Positions 38,601 through 51,500 of a stretch of 64,000 nucleotides of DNA are shown here, piece after piece. This DNA is from Homalodisca vitripennis (Eukaryota > Arthropoda > Insecta > Hemiptera > Cicadellidae): positions 21,561,001 to 21,625,000 of the forward strand of contig NC_060211.1 in the NCBI RefSeq assembly GCF_021130785.1, given 5' to 3'. The position numbers were made by a program, and so were the translations under genes. The notes below the pieces were generated by a model that worked only from the letters and a program-made list of their open reading frames with translations, did not search any database and was not told the DNA's origin. How positions within the stretch are numbered: the stretch's first letter is position 1; each line of letters begins with the position of its first letter.

Positions 38601-41600
38601 AAAATGTTTTTTAATATAATAGTATATTTTAACTATAAGAGAATTATATTATACTATTGATGTTACTAATATTATAACCAATGAAAGCTATAACTAAAAT
38701 ACTACATAGTTATTGAATGTTATTAAAGTGTACAGAGGAATCGTTTTATGTGATTTATTATTTTATTGTCATGTAATAAATTTATTTGTGTCCCTCATTC
38801 TCCCTTTCTCAGCACTATTTCCAATATTGGGTAATAGTCTGGATTATACAACCTTCTGGAGATAAACTTTCCTATGATAAAAGTTGAAATTTCTCGATGT
38901 ATGTTCCATCTAGCGGATAACGGCAGAAATACTCGCCATCAATGAACTGTGAGCAGCGCCGAGCGGAGTGTAATGGAACTAAATCAGCGCGCGCAACTTA
39001 CAGTCTACCGACTGAGTATATAAATAAATTACATAATTTTGACAAACTGTGTTTTCAGTAAGTTATTAAAACCATGTAGCTTCAACATACACTTATGGGA
39101 GCTTACATTAACACAATTGCATAACTTTTCTGTAATTGCAATCCGCTGATCAACAAACTAGCTGCATTTAGAACCTTGTCTGATACAAGAAGAACATATT
39201 AACTGCAGCAGAAGGTTGTATCATCCAGGGTAAGCAACCACCATAAAATCAACCAAATAACAGCAATAAAACCATCTATAAGCCAAAACTAAAGTTTTAA
39301 ATGCGTTTAGTTAGCATATTATAGATTTATGTTCCTCACCCATACTTACCTGTACGTCATAAGTAGGATATAATACTGCAGTGGTCCAAAACTTAAGTAT
39401 TTGTTTTCAGTGGAAATGCCCATTTCAAAAACGCACAAGTAAAATTATAATTTCACAAAATTGTCCATGTTTTTATAACTATTGACTGGTTGGCCGCAGT
39501 CAAATTTAAACTTAATTCGACTAGCAGGAATAGTTCAAAAGACCTGGACAAGATCTGTTAGTTTTTAAGTTATATTTTAATTATAACTACGCTTTAGTTG
39601 GAAAATCAAAATTTCATTACATTATTCGTGTTTTTTCTTCTGCGAAGAATGACAACATAAAAGTATAGTTTATTTCTCAGAATAGAAATACATACATTTA
39701 TAAAACCACAAAACAAGTAAACACACAAAGCATTTGGATTAGACAACCATACACTTTTTAAATTTTATAATTGTTCAATTTGGATTCCATTAAGAAATTT
39801 TACGTCTGGGAGTTTTACAAATGAAATGCTACAAAAGCCAATCCTATATGCTTATGTCACACAGTCATTCAGTAATCACTATTGTGAATAATACACGAAT
39901 TTTACATTATACTGATGGCGAGAAAAAAGAAGAGACCTGGATTCTGGCCTATCTGAAAATTGTAGGCGCTAATACTAGTATGTTGCCGCGCCTTGTTTCG
40001 TAATTCCATTATTGTTTCACTGTTTTGATTGATTTGCGGCCTAATTGTTATGTTTTATAAGATAATTTAAATGACGGTACTGTTTTGATCAATTAAAATT
40101 GAGCAAAATTTATGTTACCTTACTGACTAACACAATATTGAATATACAGTAAACAAAAAACCTCTTACGCAAAAAAATAGGAACATTTGTAATTGGATAA
40201 AAAACATTTGCTTCAACAGCTTTACAAATACCACGTCAAAAGAAAATTATTACATTTTGCTAAAGTTGTAAATTGTTGAATATGAAACCGAGAGAACACA
40301 GTTTAATCCTCCAATGGCAAGCATGTTCGGAAGATAACATAAAAAACTTACTGTTAGGAATGTTGAAATTAACAACCCATTATTTTACATTTAAAATTAA
40401 ACAAGTGTGTTCACATTCATTTAGAAAACATTTTGTTCTCTGTGCTTGTATCAGTGTCCATCGGCAATGGTACTGCTAATTCTTCATCAGACTCAGGGTC
40501 ACTAGGGTCATCCGAACTGTCAGAGCTGGAACTATCATCGTCATCTGCTAGGATAAACAATTCGCAGGGTTGGCTGTGGGGCGAAGCGCCTGAAATTACC
40601 GCGCGGCAACACACTAGTACACAGCTGTGCGCCGGCACGGGCCAGGTCTCTTCTTTTCTCTCGCCACCAGTAGTTGAGGTTTAAATAGTAACGTATTTAA
40701 TATTTCAGCTCTTTATCTGATTTTATCTTTGTGGGAAGGTCTTTTTATTAAGAAAATAAAAATTACAATCTATGTTTAAAACGTAAAAAGATTATCCCTT
40801 ATCATGCTGTTATAAATCAATGTCCAAATTGTGGGGGTATTTGTCAAAAATAGTGCAATTTAAAATGGTGTGTAGCTATGGTGAGAAAGATTGATTCAAT
40901 GCGAATAATATATTTCACCTCCCCATAGAGCAGCATCTGAAGTCTGACAGTGGTACTAATTGACTCCTGGAATATGGAGTCTAAGTCTATGTGAAGCTAT
41001 CAATAAAAGGTCGGTGATGAAGACGTTCAAAGCGATCTCTTTGCTTAGACACCTAGGCTTCAAAGGGGCTCTCAGTATGGTTACCCAGCAGCTATCCATT
41101 GTAACCTAGATGGAGACGTTAAATCTTAATGCATCATTTTACTCAGACACATAAAACACTTTTCTTCTATATCAAACTACAGTTTAGATGAGTTATGATA
41201 ACCGAGTATTAACATAATTAGTGATCAAGTAACAATAACTATTAATCAAGTAACTATTTAAAGTAAAGTTTAAATTATCCCAATGTTGTCATATTACCAT
41301 ATCACGTTTCAATATGAAGGATGGTGAAATTTTTTAAAGTCTTTTACCGTAAAAACTAATAAGATTAGATTATGACATTTGGATACCTATATCATAAAAG
41401 TGGATTTTGTACACGTTCATACCATCATTCCACCTTTTGTATGTGCCAAATTGTATAATGAGTTTTAAAATATACATCGCAGACAAAAATATATAAAAAA
41501 TGATCAACAAATTTACTTTTTAAAAGCAGTGTTTTAAAACAATTATTTAAGAGCGCTTCAACGGGTATTTTTTTAACCCATGCTACAATTTGTAGATAGG

Positions 41601-42400
41601 CTTTCTTATATAAAAATCAAGATTCTACCTACAACAAAACTGTATTTATCACTGTTCCCAGTTTATATAAAACTATAATTTTCGATAAACGGCCTTTAAA
41701 TTTATAATGAAATTTAAAAAAAAATGCAACACTTATTTTATTTCGAAATACATTACCGTATAACATGTTATTTCTTGTACGAGTATATATCGTATATCTA
41801 AATGTTCATGAAGTGACGTCAAACAAATTTATACCAGAAAAGATGGAAAATATTATAGTTTTTCATTTTTTCAGTGGGCTATGTTGGGTCCTTTGATTAA
41901 ATATTAGAATAATTTAATGATATATTATATAGTCTTTAATAGAGTGAAACCTTTTACCTACAGAGCTGCAGGTATAATTCGTGGTATGAATTATACCAGT
42001 ACATTAATTATTATTTATCAAGGAATTAACTTTATTCAAGTAGTTAAGGGAATGTTATGATAATCAGTTCCATAACTAGTTATGGTTAGTTATCTCTTCC
42101 TGACTATTTTAATTCCATTTCCATTTTAATTTTTTCTAAGAATAATTTCTTTCCTTCTTATCTCACTTTCGATCAGTTTGTATTGTTGACAACGTCACAA
42201 TATATTCAGTTCCAATGTGTAATTCTTTTTTAAAGCACCGTAAAAAGCCATCAGTCCCGAAAGAAAAACAACGATATTACACGTTGTTATTTATGTAAAG
42301 TTGTTTTTGTTTATAAACAACGACAAATTATTAAATTTTAACGCCAATGACGCATATAACTTGGCACGATTTCGTGATACGTGTGATGGTATGATCACGA
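35626..42400. other. intergenic, mostly AT-rich, no gene supported
   Basis: Patches of higher GC at 35690-35870, 36010-36260 and 38900-39000 look like old inserted repeats (GAGCAGCGCCGAGCGGAGTG at 38950). Many AATAAA-like hexamers and A/T runs. No conserved domain or consistent exon chain found on either strand, apart from the weak candidate at 40433-40638. Confidence 0.4.
40433..40638 (-). other. possible acidic exon on the minus strand, unconfirmed
   Basis: Minus-strand frame ends ADDDDSSSSDSSDDPSDPES, then DEELAVPLPMDTDTSTENKM and a stop. A TTTATCCTAG that could be a splice acceptor sits just before the acidic stretch. The composition is unusually biased for this AT-rich region and contains GC-rich codons, so a real terminal exon or a transposon-protein fragment is possible. 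No neighbouring exon was found. Confidence 0.25.
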
Positions 42401-42415
42401 AAACCGTGAAGAACC

Positions 42416-42422
42416 TGAGTCA
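42416..42422 (+). promoter_or_regulatory. AP-1-like TGAGTCA site
   Basis: Perfect TGAGTCA palindromic core 35 bases upstream of the TATA box of the micro-exon gene. Position is plausible for an activator site, but a 7-mer can occur by chance. Confidence 0.3.
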
Positions 42423-42450
42423 TGTCCCTTTATTTTATTATCTAAAGTTG

Positions 42451-42458
42451 TATAAAAG
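42451..42458 (+). promoter_or_regulatory. TATA box of the micro-exon gene
   Basis: TATAAAAG, an excellent TATA match. ATCACTT about 30 bases downstream (42481-42487) is in the right place for an initiator, giving a 5' UTR of roughly 25 bases before the ATG at 42506. A strong TATA box suits a highly expressed, tissue-specific secreted protein. Confidence 0.6.
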
Positions 42459-42505
42459 TGGGATCATAACGCTTTTTTATATCACTTCTCCTAGTTTCCC
42501 AAATC

Positions 42506-42559
42506 ATGTCGGGTTTAAGAATATCTTTGCTCTGCGTCATCGCCCTAATTTGTTATCAG
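42506..42559 (+). CDS. micro-exon gene exon 1, signal peptide
   Basis: 18 codons, ATG in AATCATGTC context, donor CAG|GTAATT, phase 0 out. Residues 6-16 form a hydrophobic core (ISLLCVIALIC) after an Arg at position 5, a textbook short signal peptide. Cleavage is likely near the exon junction. Confidence 0.75.
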
Positions 42560-45500
42560 GTAATTTGAAATCAAAAATATTTTTATCTATGAGATAAACT
42601 GATTTATTTTAGTATAATCATGGTTTAATTCAGTATATTATTTTTGTTTCTAAGAAAAGTTTCCAAGTTCCTTGAGACATATTATTATTTAACAAATTTA
42701 TAATTTATCGATATGATTTACGGGTGTATGTACCTACGTCTAAAACTTTTTTATCCGAAGTGATTGTTATAGCACATAATATTTTATGTAGTTGAAACAT
42801 GTCTTTAAAAACATGTTTCCGTCCCTTACCAAAAATTTTATATATCGTTACAATTGTAAATAGTTTTGAGTGCTATTTGTAGTTCTGGCTTATGTTTTTT
42901 TTTCTCTTAGGACAAGAAGCTTAGAAAATTGCACCTAGTCCTATAAGGATCTTTGCGCTGCTCCCGGAGTGATACGAGATTCTGGATGGGTAACGTTGGT
43001 GGTACAGGCCGCCTCTTGTCAAGTTTAGTGAGGAAAAGTTTAAGGGTCTAATCTCAAATCATGTCCCCTCTGAAGAAGTAGAAGTCAGCTCTGAAACAGC
43101 CTCTTAGGTCAAAGAAGGCAGGGGGTGGCACACCCTTATGTTTAGGATGGCAAGCAAGACTATTTGACTCTTAGAGAACAAACCCACCAACTCCAACAGT
43201 CATATCCCGCAGTAGACTAGACCTATCGAATTATCCTTGCGCCCCAAAATCTCGCTCGTCATTTTCTGTTAGTGATGTGCCGCTCCTGGACATCCATAAG
43301 GTTGCCCATATTTAAGTAACACATCGGTATTTCCTGTGCCTAGTGGCAGGTTCAACTGGAAGGTATAAACCATCCAGAAGTGAACCCTCCTGAGGAATTT
43401 GCTTATGTTACAGAGAGGTATTTTTATTTAGAAAAGGAAGGGATATGGTTCAAAGATAAGGCAATTTTATAGTCACCCCCTCTGATCTCAGGGATGATTG
43501 TGCATATTTACTGTTCCATGCAATGGTTCAAGATGACGCTCACAAGGATGATAGGAACTCCCGGCAATATCCATTTGGGTTGTTCTTTCAATGACTGTCA
43601 CTTATTGACTCAGATATACACAAGGTCTCTAATTAAACCAATAAGACTGGTTCCATAACATGTCTTATTTACAGTATATTTATATATTAACTCTATCTCC
43701 TTTAATAGTTTCCTTTGAAAGCTACGCACCGCTTCATTCGCTTTCCCCACTTCTCGAAGCGTTGCTGAATGTCCGAAACTGGAATGTCCTTCAGTTAGTC
43801 GGTCACATTTTATTTTATTTTTTTATTGCTCCAAAATGATTCTCTTTTAGTTGGCTTTTTAGCTTAGAGAACAGGAAAAAGTGGCCAATAGAGAGTACAG
43901 TGTGGCAAGGTGCATTGCCATGATGCAGCAAACGTATTGATTTAAAGTGTCCTGCAAGGTAAAAACTTGTAATGGACAATTCCATTGGAATCAAACAAAG
44001 AAGTCAGCAAGGTTTACATTTTGGATTTGCTCATTCTTGCCTTTTTCGGATAAAGGTGAATTGGAAGTTAGTCATTCTTTACTCTGCGTTTTGTTTCTGG
44101 GTCGTACTAAAAATCAAAGATTCGATACCAAAGGAGACGCGTTTTAGAAAATCATCATCTCTTTCAACAAATTGAAAGATCTTCGTGAATTAAAAGATCT
44201 CGACAAACTTCCATTATTCTGTCGACTTTCTCATTTTTAGAACGAACAAAAAACTTGTTTTGCTACAAGTTTGGTTACAGCTTTCATGGTAATAATAGAC
44301 TAATAAATTAATACTCAATGTTGATCAGCCTTTTGGCCAAACACATGACTACTTGTCAGAGTTACAGAGTTGCCAGTATGGTAGCAAAGACATCAGTCTC
44401 ATTAATTTATTTACAGGCCTCGTATATTAACTACAACAGCCTTCTGAAATAAAGGATTAATAGAGAGAACATCATAGAAACCACGTTAAAAAAGTGGTAA
44501 TAAAGAAGATAGAAGAAAACATCAATAATACCTTTTTTACACGTTCAATACGGAATGAATCACCGGTGACTCATAATACAATTTTATTTAGGATTCTTAA
44601 TGGATTTTACCAAAACCTACTCTTTTTGAGGTACGCATTTCTTTACACGTTTTCACTGATTTAATTGAGCTTACGAGGAGAGAAGTATATTTTATAATTA
44701 TTACAATGAAGAGTAGTATTTCGTATGAGTCACGGATGGCTCATGCCGCACACGAACAATATTGTTTACACTGTTATTTCTCACGTGCGAAAGTTTTGAG
44801 TCAGACATGCACAATTGTTGCCCTTGTTAGCGCTGATTTCAGCTGCTATCATTGTCTCCTACTTTATTGAATCAACATCCTAGCTACTGTTGTCAAGTTT
44901 TTGAATTGTTTTTTAATAATACAACATTACTCTCTGTGACCAGTTTGCGGAAATCACGGGTAATTCATGGCAGTTAAAAGTATATACCGATCACGGTGGC
45001 GCTATCTAATGTAATACAATCTGGTTCCTCCAATTTCACCTAGAGTTTAGTTTAAGTTAGCGCTAGGTTAAGGTTAAGGTTAGGCTTAGGTTAATCCTAT
45101 TTTTTTAGGTTTAGGTTAAGCGATGACTACCGTGAGTACCGCACAGATATAATGATTCTGTTTGAGTCACCGGTGATATACTCGGAATATGCGAAAGAAA
45201 TAAAGACAATTTGATACCGCTATTAATGTTTACACAATTTTTTCAACATTATTTTTAATTCTTACGTGGCCTTTTGAAATGAAAGGTTTTATTATCAGGT
45301 GACTCCAGATATACATCTACATTTACATGTTTCAAAAAGATAAATATTAAAATAACATATTTTATGGTAGAAGATTTGTAAATACGGTAAGCCAGTTAAA
45401 AAAATTAAGATAGAGGTAGAACAGAATTTTCAATCGGTCCGTCTACATTATTTATAAATTTTCTTAACGTTTGTTTATGAAAAATGTTACCCAAGCAATC

Positions 45501-48500
45501 AAGTGTATTGGATTTGGAACTTTTTTATAATGGTAAATTTGTATTAGAAGTAATATGTCCAGTTTTATTTAAGAATTCATGATTTTACCTGGCTCTGTTC
45601 AGTGGTAATAAAGTACTTTAAATTATGTACGATTACAGTTACCACTTAGAAGCTACTATAATGCCAATATGACAATAATGTGACCCTCAACAGGTCACAT
45701 TACGAACACAGATTTTATTGCATCAGATAGTATTGGTGTTATAAGGGCTGGAACATCGCTAAACATTCAGTACAGAGAGTCACATCCCCCAACCCCCTCC
45801 TTACGACTCCCTACTAATCATCGCCATCGATCAATGAATCAATGTACTACCAGAATAATTTCTCTCCTAGTCTACTGATCTGAGAAGTTCAAAGTGGAAA
45901 TCTTAAACGTAACTTCAGAGTATGGTGCGGGAACTTCATTTTGTTGGTTGATAAATGTGGTCTCAATTAAATTCAATTTAATGTTTTATTGCATAACATA
46001 CATTATAAATTGCATCACAAAAATCATTCAATTTAAAAGCTAAAATTTTGCATTCTTCATTACAGTAGCTCTCATTCAGAGTTACAATTTTTCATTCACC
46101 CAAATTCTCATCCATTACATAATTTTCCCAATCTAACCACATGGTCAGTCAGCCAATTATGTAGTCTCCCAATCGTGTGCTATGAACTCGTCTGTACTAT
46201 AAAAACCTTCAGAGACCTACGCGATTTTCAGACGAATTTTAAATGCCTTGGATATTGTGGGATTTTTTATTGAATTTGGCAATTTGTTGACGAACTGAAC
46301 TCCTGCCTGCGAAGGCAATCGTTCATAAGCTACCGTCCTGTGTCTTCCAGTATGTTAGTTATTCCTGCCTCTATTGTCATAAGAGTGTACGTAACTACCT
46401 CTTATAACCTCGCATTTTGATTTGAAAACAAGAGATAATTCCAGAATTCTATTAGCTATTAATCATGGGTAATTTATTAAACATCTAATAGAGTATTCAA
46501 ATAATACTATTGCATTTTAATAAACTAAGTTAGTATCAAAGAATATGATGAGCAACCAAATTCAAATATAGGAAATAAAATTACTTTAATTTATTTCCTG
46601 GTATTTTGGTATTATGCAGAGGCCACTCTGTCCTTATCTACTACTTGTTATTAAGTCGCTAAAGTAAGTTTAGATTAGGTTATCATAAATTATGTAAGTA
46701 GTATTACCGAAGTTAAAGATAGCCTTTACAAGGGCTCTTGAGCTTGAATTTGGGTACTATCACGAGGGATTTTGCTCCTTTTTTCGCTAGAAGTGCTGGG
46801 TGGCTACGAAAGCGCTGATCGGTACTTTCCTAACCTCAGATCGTCCAACGTGATCTGACGTCGGAAAATCCCATCTGTGGGTTTCGGCGCTACCCAGCAG
46901 TTCTGGCGAGAAAGAAAAAGCCTCTTGACAGTACCTAAATTCAGGCTCAGATCACTGAAGCACTCGTAAATGTTAAATGTATTTGTCTATAATTCGTTCG
47001 CTAGTATTTACCTACCTATAACCTAATAATAAATAGCAGATCGAGACCGGGTGGCCTCCGAATTATATATAACAAAGTACCTATTTCCTAAATGATAAGA
47101 AATAAGCATTGGTTCGGAGTTTATTTATAAGAGACTTTGGTCCAGTCATTTTGTTCAGAGTTAAACTGAGTATTTTGTTTACAGGGGGTGTACTCGAAGC
47201 CTTTTAAGTTTGGTAAGTTATGACATTTGTATATTTATTTGAACTATCATGTCCACTTGGAATATTTTGTTTCCATGACGTTCTCTCAAAATCCAACATT
47301 ACAGTCACTTATAACTAGTATCTATGGTGGAAAGACAGAAGACTGCTCTATAGCAGACCTTTCCGCATACGACGGATCTGCAAATAGTGTGCTAGGAAAG
47401 TTTACAACCCGCAAACTTTACTGCTTTAGCATAAATTTTTACTTCACATTAAAGTTTGCAATTTTATAGTATCTAATAATCTAGCAATGTTTCTTATTGA
47501 TGGAGCCAAATTAAGATGTCTTCTTTTGTCGAAATGTTACAACCAAACGAACATTGTAATTCGTTCTCCAGTAACATACAAAAAGATAGGTATAAGGTAC
47601 TTTCTTACCATCCACATCCTGTCCTAAGGTGTGTGTGTTGCAGCGAAAATCTGCTGCTTCTACGCACGCACTTCTTAGCTGAAGAGACGAATCGACCTTG
47701 CAGAGCCCGGTCACCCTTTTGGGATCCGTTACTCCATTACAGCCAAAACGCTTTTGGATTGTGTGTCAATGCAAACTTATTCTTTGAGCTAACGCTCTTG
47801 ATATATTTGCGGATTTTCTGTTTCGACTTCGATTCGTCTCTTCAGCTAAAGAGTTCGTGCTTAGAAGCAGCTGATTTTCGCTGCAACACACACACCTTAG
47901 GACGGGATGAGCATGGTAAGAAAATACCTTTTAACTAAACTAATACCGCATGCCTGGCACACAATAAGCTCAGGTTGACGTGTGAGGATCTGTGAATCCA
48001 CCCCAATACCCTAAATACCGCATGCCTTACCGTCTTTGACTTTGTAAAAACAAAAGGATTATGTACGGTACTCCTATTATTCCTATTGTCATACAATAAC
48101 TATGTAGCGTAATAAAGATCTAAAGACTCCTAAAATCCAACGTCTTTTTATCTTGATCTTTTCATTTTTTAATAAATTGTTCAACACATTTTGTGAAATT
48201 TATTAAAGCAAAATTTTTCAGCAATGTAAATTTTATTACCATTGCAAAAATAATGTTTTGATAGTCACTATAAGAAAGAAATACTCTTAGATTATAAAAG
48301 CTATTTATTATAATTATATACAATATAAGCTGAAATTTTGCCATGTTCAGTTACAACAAATGTATTTAAACTAAACTTATAGTAAATTATTTATTAAAAT
48401 TATCAAAACTATGGCATCTCTAGCCATTTTTCTTTTTTAATTTATTTTCCTACACAAGTGCAACGAAACGTTTTTTAGGATGATGCAACGATCATTCGCA

Positions 48501-51500
48501 TTTAACCGTTTGACGATTATTTTCCAAAATGTCAATACAAGATCGACTTTTAGTTTAGTTTTAGCCCAGAGTCTCTCTCTATTACTTGGTGTTTAAGAAG
48601 TTGAAACCCACGAAATTTGTTACAAATTTAATGAGCATAACAGCTAAAAAGTACATAATCTAACTTAAGTTTAATTTTAAATATTGTTAAAATCAAAGAC
48701 TAATAAATGTTTCCACAGTTAAAATTCACTTGGTTTTGGCACCAATACAAAATACTTCTGTTGAATCTTTCAAGATGGATAATCTTACAATTAATCTTAG
48801 TGTCTTTATTTCTGTCCATTATAAAATTAATCTGACCAGGAGAAACAAAGCCTGATTTGTTGACCTCTTAAATGCTCTATATTTTTAAAAGTTGCAGGAT
48901 AGTAGTACTGTTTTCTGTCCTTCAAGAACAATTTTTAAGGTGGATTTGTATTTAAACCCTATCCAGTAGCAAGGGATTGCAACAGATTGTCATATTTCTT
49001 CAATAAAGCCCTAATGGTGCCTAGGTAGTAAACATGTAAGTGGATCACATTCTAAAATGTAAGAGTGGATTAATCTTAAAATTTAAACGTTTACTTGTAA
49101 CATTCGTGTCTTTGATTATATACGAAGTTGCGTTTTTTCTCGAACGTTAAATCACTAGATGCGCCATGTCTCTACTTCTGTGAAGTCCCAATCAACCTGC
49201 TCGTTTTCGAAAGGAAGCGGGCATACGAAGGGAACGGTGTGGTAACTCGAACATAGGCTCGAAAACAACCCTTGAAGGACTTGCAGGAACGATGGCTGGT
49301 AGAGAGCAGAGGACTTGGACTGCCAAGCTGATTAGAGACATGAGAGAATGGGTGGATGTACAACACGGGGAGGTAAATTCTACCTGACCCAGTTCCTCAC
49401 CTATCATGGCACCTTTCAAGCGTACTAGTTTAAGATGGGTAGTTTAAAGGCTCGGATTGTACCTATGGGGGGTGCGAAGCACAACGTCACCAACCTCGCG
49501 CTCTTCTTCTGCATACGGTGGGAAAACGAAATAAGAGGATTCGAGATTGCCATAGACCAACTCTCAATAGTCACCATTGTTCGGAAAATAGTTTCTGACA
49601 GACATACTTGGAGTATTGTCTCTGCTTATGTAGAGGGGGTGCTGAAAACTAAGAAATTATAAGAAGGGTAGTACAGCTCCGGTGTTGCCCAATCTATAGC
49701 CTGACGTTGTAGGAACCCACTGTTGGGCTTAAGTTGGCACCCTCTTGAATGCGGAAGTAGCCCCGAGAGGGAGTGATGCCTGGGTGGGCCGGTGGGGTTC
49801 TAGTCAGTCTCACTCATCAGCGATTTTCGCTGACGTTGCATTAGCGTTTTCCCCATATAAAAAAAACTAGGCGGGTGGGGCCATCATGCTTAAGAGCACA
49901 CAAGTGATGAAATATTCAAGTATATTTTATAATTCCAAAGGTTCTTCCAATACCTTATGAGTTAATCTAATGAGTATGCATCAAAATAATTCAAAACTTT
50001 TGAGCAGCCCGGAGTGACCGAACTATTATTCGATCACTAGTTCCACCAATTATTGGAATGTTTTCGTTTAATATTCTCCACAATTAACTAAATCTGTTTT
50101 AGGCATTATGAACTATTAAAGTAATAATTAGAGAATTATTTATAACCCCTAATTGTGGATGTATCGTCCAAATAAAAATTAATAGTTACATTAAGTTTTA
50201 TTCTTTTTTATATTTTACATTATATAAACAAAAGAATACATATACAATTTGTCAACTTAAAATGATTTTTTTAATTGAAAATATCACACGGTACTTGTAC
50301 AACTGTATGTTTTAAGTGACCCATTATTTTTCAGGTGTGAAGGATCCATTTGGATTTGGATCAGCAGTATTAAATATTGGCAGTGATGGTGAGTAATTGT
50401 TAAAACTACGCAGGAAACAGTTATGATCTAACATGCCACTTTGTACAATTTATTTACCGATTTGAAGAGTTTTCTGCAATATACTGAAAGAAGTAAAATT
50501 TCTTTTCAATTTTCAATTTAGAATGTTTTATGGCTGGTTTTACATATTTGTGATACAATCACGTTATTAATTATTACTGTATGTAATCCGTGGTGTTGGC
50601 ATATTGAAAGTTAATTTTTTTGTTGCAATGTCACAAAAATACGTTAAAGACTATTTCCATACTATCTTAAAATCAGAACAGTTTCGTAATATTGAACATG
50701 AAAATTAAAAAAATCCTCAGGTTCTAAATTATATTTCGAATGTTTTCCTTAGTTGTGATAAAAACGTGTTTCAGAAGCAAAAAATATATGTATAAGTCGC
50801 CACGCACAATATACTGAAGGGTGGATTTTGAGAATATTAGAACCTCATGTACATCACGCAAGTCTTGGAAAAATCATGATAACTATTCAAATATAATGCA
50901 ATTAAAAATGTCATCGTTATTTTGTTACAAATAATAGTTGTTCTTCACATAATTAGCTATTTTCTAAAACTTAGTCGTCACTAATAGGTACGCACGTGAT
51001 ATATAATAATGTTTTTTTAAATAATTTTAAATAATAATATTGTTAAAGCCCATGATTATACTTGAGAAAATGTTAAAGAGCACTTTGTAATCCAAGTCCT
51101 TTTCAGTAGTATTAAAAGAATAAACGACTAGTTTTGAACAGTCCACTGTTGTATATCCTATAAGTGCAATATTAATATACATATATTTTTAGATTCGAGT
51201 GATCAATCCGATTCTTAAGCTTTCTCGATTTTAGATATCGTCTCTGATTATGGCGAGTAGTACCTTTGATTGTAAGAGATAACTCCATTGTACGTTGTAA
51301 ACTAAGGCACGTCAAAAGTGGGCGTTCGGACTGCCATCTGTGGAGTGAGAAGTCAACTAGCAAATATTTGAAAGGTAACAATCAAGTTGCGTGGCGCAGC
51401 CCTAGTGTCTGACGGCGGAACTAACTGAAATAAACCCTCGGACTCCAGCACACCTCGTCAGTATGAATGATTTATCTTCTGTGTAAGTAATTGGCTCGGC

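Larger units (their letters stand above)
47213..50334 (+). other. intron 2 of the micro-exon gene
   Basis: Holds the foldback at 47595-47930 and the LINE fragment at 49200-49870; the remainder is AT-rich without further features. Confidence 0.6.

Noticed and set aside
45058..45122. Interstitial telomere repeat (TTAGG)
   Set aside because: Only irregular TTAAGG/TTAGG words over about 60 bases, not a regular pentamer array.
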